From: Thermogemmatispora sp.
GTDB taxonomy: Bacteria; Chloroflexota; Ktedonobacteria; Ktedonobacterales; Ktedonobacteraceae
Assembly: GCF_019683635.1 (NCBI RefSeq)
Contig: NZ_JADGIA010000031.1
Location: 1-33,846 of the forward strand
DNA length: 33,846 bases
Reading direction: 5' to 3'
The notes beneath the pieces are model-generated. The model searched no databases. It saw nothing but the letters and a program-made list of their open reading frames with translations, and was not told the DNA's origin. Below are positions 32,814 through 33,846 of this stretch, in pieces; position 1 is the stretch's first letter; every line of letters begins with the position of its first letter. A program made the translations under genes and the position numbers.

Positions 32814-33259
32814 TTATTCGCCAGCCCAGGCGGCTCCAATGCGCTTGTAGCGGGGCTGGTGCTCACCGGCTGAAATCGCCGAGCAATCGCAGGTCGCTGG
32901 AACCAGGAGCGCCCGGATGACACTGGCATCCGGCAAAACGGTGATGCCAGCGCTGCAGAGAGGTAAGCTAGCCACCACCAGACCGCTCCACACGATCACG
33001 AGTAGCAGGACCACCAAGGGGAGGGAGGATCACCAGCTCAGCTCTCTCCAAATCCTGGCTGACCTGGTGACTGAGCCGAACAGCAAAAGGCACATTGCCC
33101 CCAGCAGTGATCTGCAAGACCGGTGAGGTCAACAGCGGCTGAAATAGCGAGATACTCTTGTTCTTTTGTCGATTCATCTGTAGGAGCAAGCTGGATGAAC
33201 ACCAGCGTTTCACTCCCATCGTCGACGAGGAGCAGGTGACTTCTCAGGCTATAAGACAA
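32814..33259 (-). pseudogene. possible frame-disrupted membrane protein gene
   Basis: Three minus-strand frames join into something protein-like. Frame one carries SHLLLVDDGSETLVFIQLAPTD (about 33240-33140), frame two SPVLQITAGGNVPFAVRLSH and DLERAELVILPP (about 33140-33020), and frame three continues VVLLLVIVWSGLVVASLP (from 33017), a good transmembrane helix. Two shifts, near 33140 and 33020, would be needed. No fragment alone has a strong ribosome-binding site. It may be a decayed gene, sequencing error, or chance. Confidence 0.25.
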
Positions 33260-33846
33260 GCGATGAGTGTGGTCATCCGCGCACCAGCAGCCAGTAGCGG
33301 GAGCACCAGGGCTGCGCCAATCTCCCCGCTGCTCCCGCGACCAGCTTCACCTTATTTCGACAGCCTGAGCCTCTCACAGCAACCCTCTTTCATGCCTTAA
33401 CGGTCAGACGCCGGCAGCAGCGACCAGGCCAGTAAGCCAACGGGGAGCAGCACCGGCTCACGTCGCTCACGTGCTCTGATAGCGCTCCCGCCTTCTCCAC
33501 CGGCCCTTCCTCCACGCTGCGCCCGTTCGATCCAGAGCTTGCGCAGGAACGCGAGGGTACAGAGGGCCGCCAGGCCGCTCAGCAGCAGCGGCTCCTCGCG
33601 ATCTCTCAGTAGCGCCTGCCAAGCAAGAAGCCCGAGGAGCAGCAGCCGCACAGATAGGCCAAGATCCGGTCAACACCGGCCTAAGCGCAGGGCTGGTTCC
33701 CCTCTTCATACAAGGGGCAAGCCCGTGGCCCTGGCCTTGCCTTCGCTAGCCTGGCAGCTTCAGCTATCGAGGGCGCGCGGCAACAAGACTGCTGCCAGCA
33801 GGCGGCCCTCAACCAGGCGCTGTGCAGGTCCAGCGCGGCCCAGCAA

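Larger units (their letters stand above)
32510..33846. other. terminal region with no confident intact gene
   Basis: Beyond the inverted repeat and the possible disrupted gene, I find nothing well supported in the last 1.3 kb. A minus-strand frame at 33397-33651 (84 codons, GTG start) has a Leu-rich N-terminal hydrophobic stretch followed by basic residues and could be a small membrane protein, but it lacks a ribosome-binding site and is not called. A gene may begin past the window edge. Confidence 0.4.

Noticed and set aside
33397..33651. Small membrane protein on the minus strand
   Set aside because: Hydrophobic N-terminus only, GTG start with no ribosome-binding site, and composition that could arise by chance in GC-rich DNA.
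1..33846. CRISPR arrays, insertion sequences, phage genes
   Set aside because: No regularly spaced repeats, transposase or phage protein signatures were seen; apart from the intron there is no mobile element I can support.

Overview
The window looks like a stretch of bacterial chromosome with high GC content. I infer a member of the Chloroflexota, most likely the Ktedonobacteria (Thermogemmatispora-like). This rests on remembered protein resemblance and overall gene style, not on a phylogeny. Genes are densely packed, several pairs are coupled by ATGA or TGATG overlaps, and convergent genes are often separated by long hairpins.

Layout. 90-2725 (minus): korB and korA, a 2-oxoacid:ferredoxin oxidoreductase. 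3162-3907 (plus): a tRNA gene with a CAU anticodon (most like tRNA-Ile2) split between positions 38 and 39 by a 673-nt group II intron with no reading frame. 4284-6924 (minus): a class I/II aminotransferase and a NifS/IscS cysteine desulfurase. 7193-7786: a GNAT acetyltransferase. 7888-9526 (minus): a membrane-anchored His-motif protein and LarE. 9750-12192 (plus): a MocA-like nucleotidyltransferase, a TPR protein and a SIS-domain sugar-phosphate enzyme, convergent with nagA (12299-13495). 14057-15304 (minus): a DAO-type FAD oxidoreductase. 15687-19534 (minus): the two halves of a heterodimeric ABC exporter, divergent from a WYL regulator (19859-20872). 20934-22118 (minus): an ECF-like sigma factor and a small acidic protein. 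22496-24256: an MprF-like DUF2156 membrane enzyme. 24439-25350 (minus): CtaG. 25568-30184: thiamine genes, with thiL on the plus strand and a minus-strand tenA-thiD-thiM-thiE operon that has a TPP riboswitch and a textbook promoter. 30238-32509 (minus): a small conserved protein, a DUF4331 protein and a small Tat-exported protein. The last 1.3 kb has no convincing intact gene.

The most unusual item is the intron-containing tRNA gene. Removing 3200-3872 gives a perfect cloverleaf. The intron starts GTGCG and ends AC, carries a canonical 34-nt domain V, and displays in a hairpin loop an exon-binding sequence perfectly complementary to the anticodon loop. Its domain VI has no adenosine at the usual branch position. 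Group II introns in tRNA genes are well known in chloroplasts, but I know of few or no bacterial examples. If the tRNA is Ile2, reading AUA codons would depend on this ribozyme.

Other points of interest: one catalytic site of the ABC exporter is degenerate across both subunits. Palindromes sit between the exporter and the WYL regulator. A Tat/DUF4331 pair suggests piggyback export. The larE/mocA intergenic region carries overlapping divergent extended -10 elements in one palindrome.
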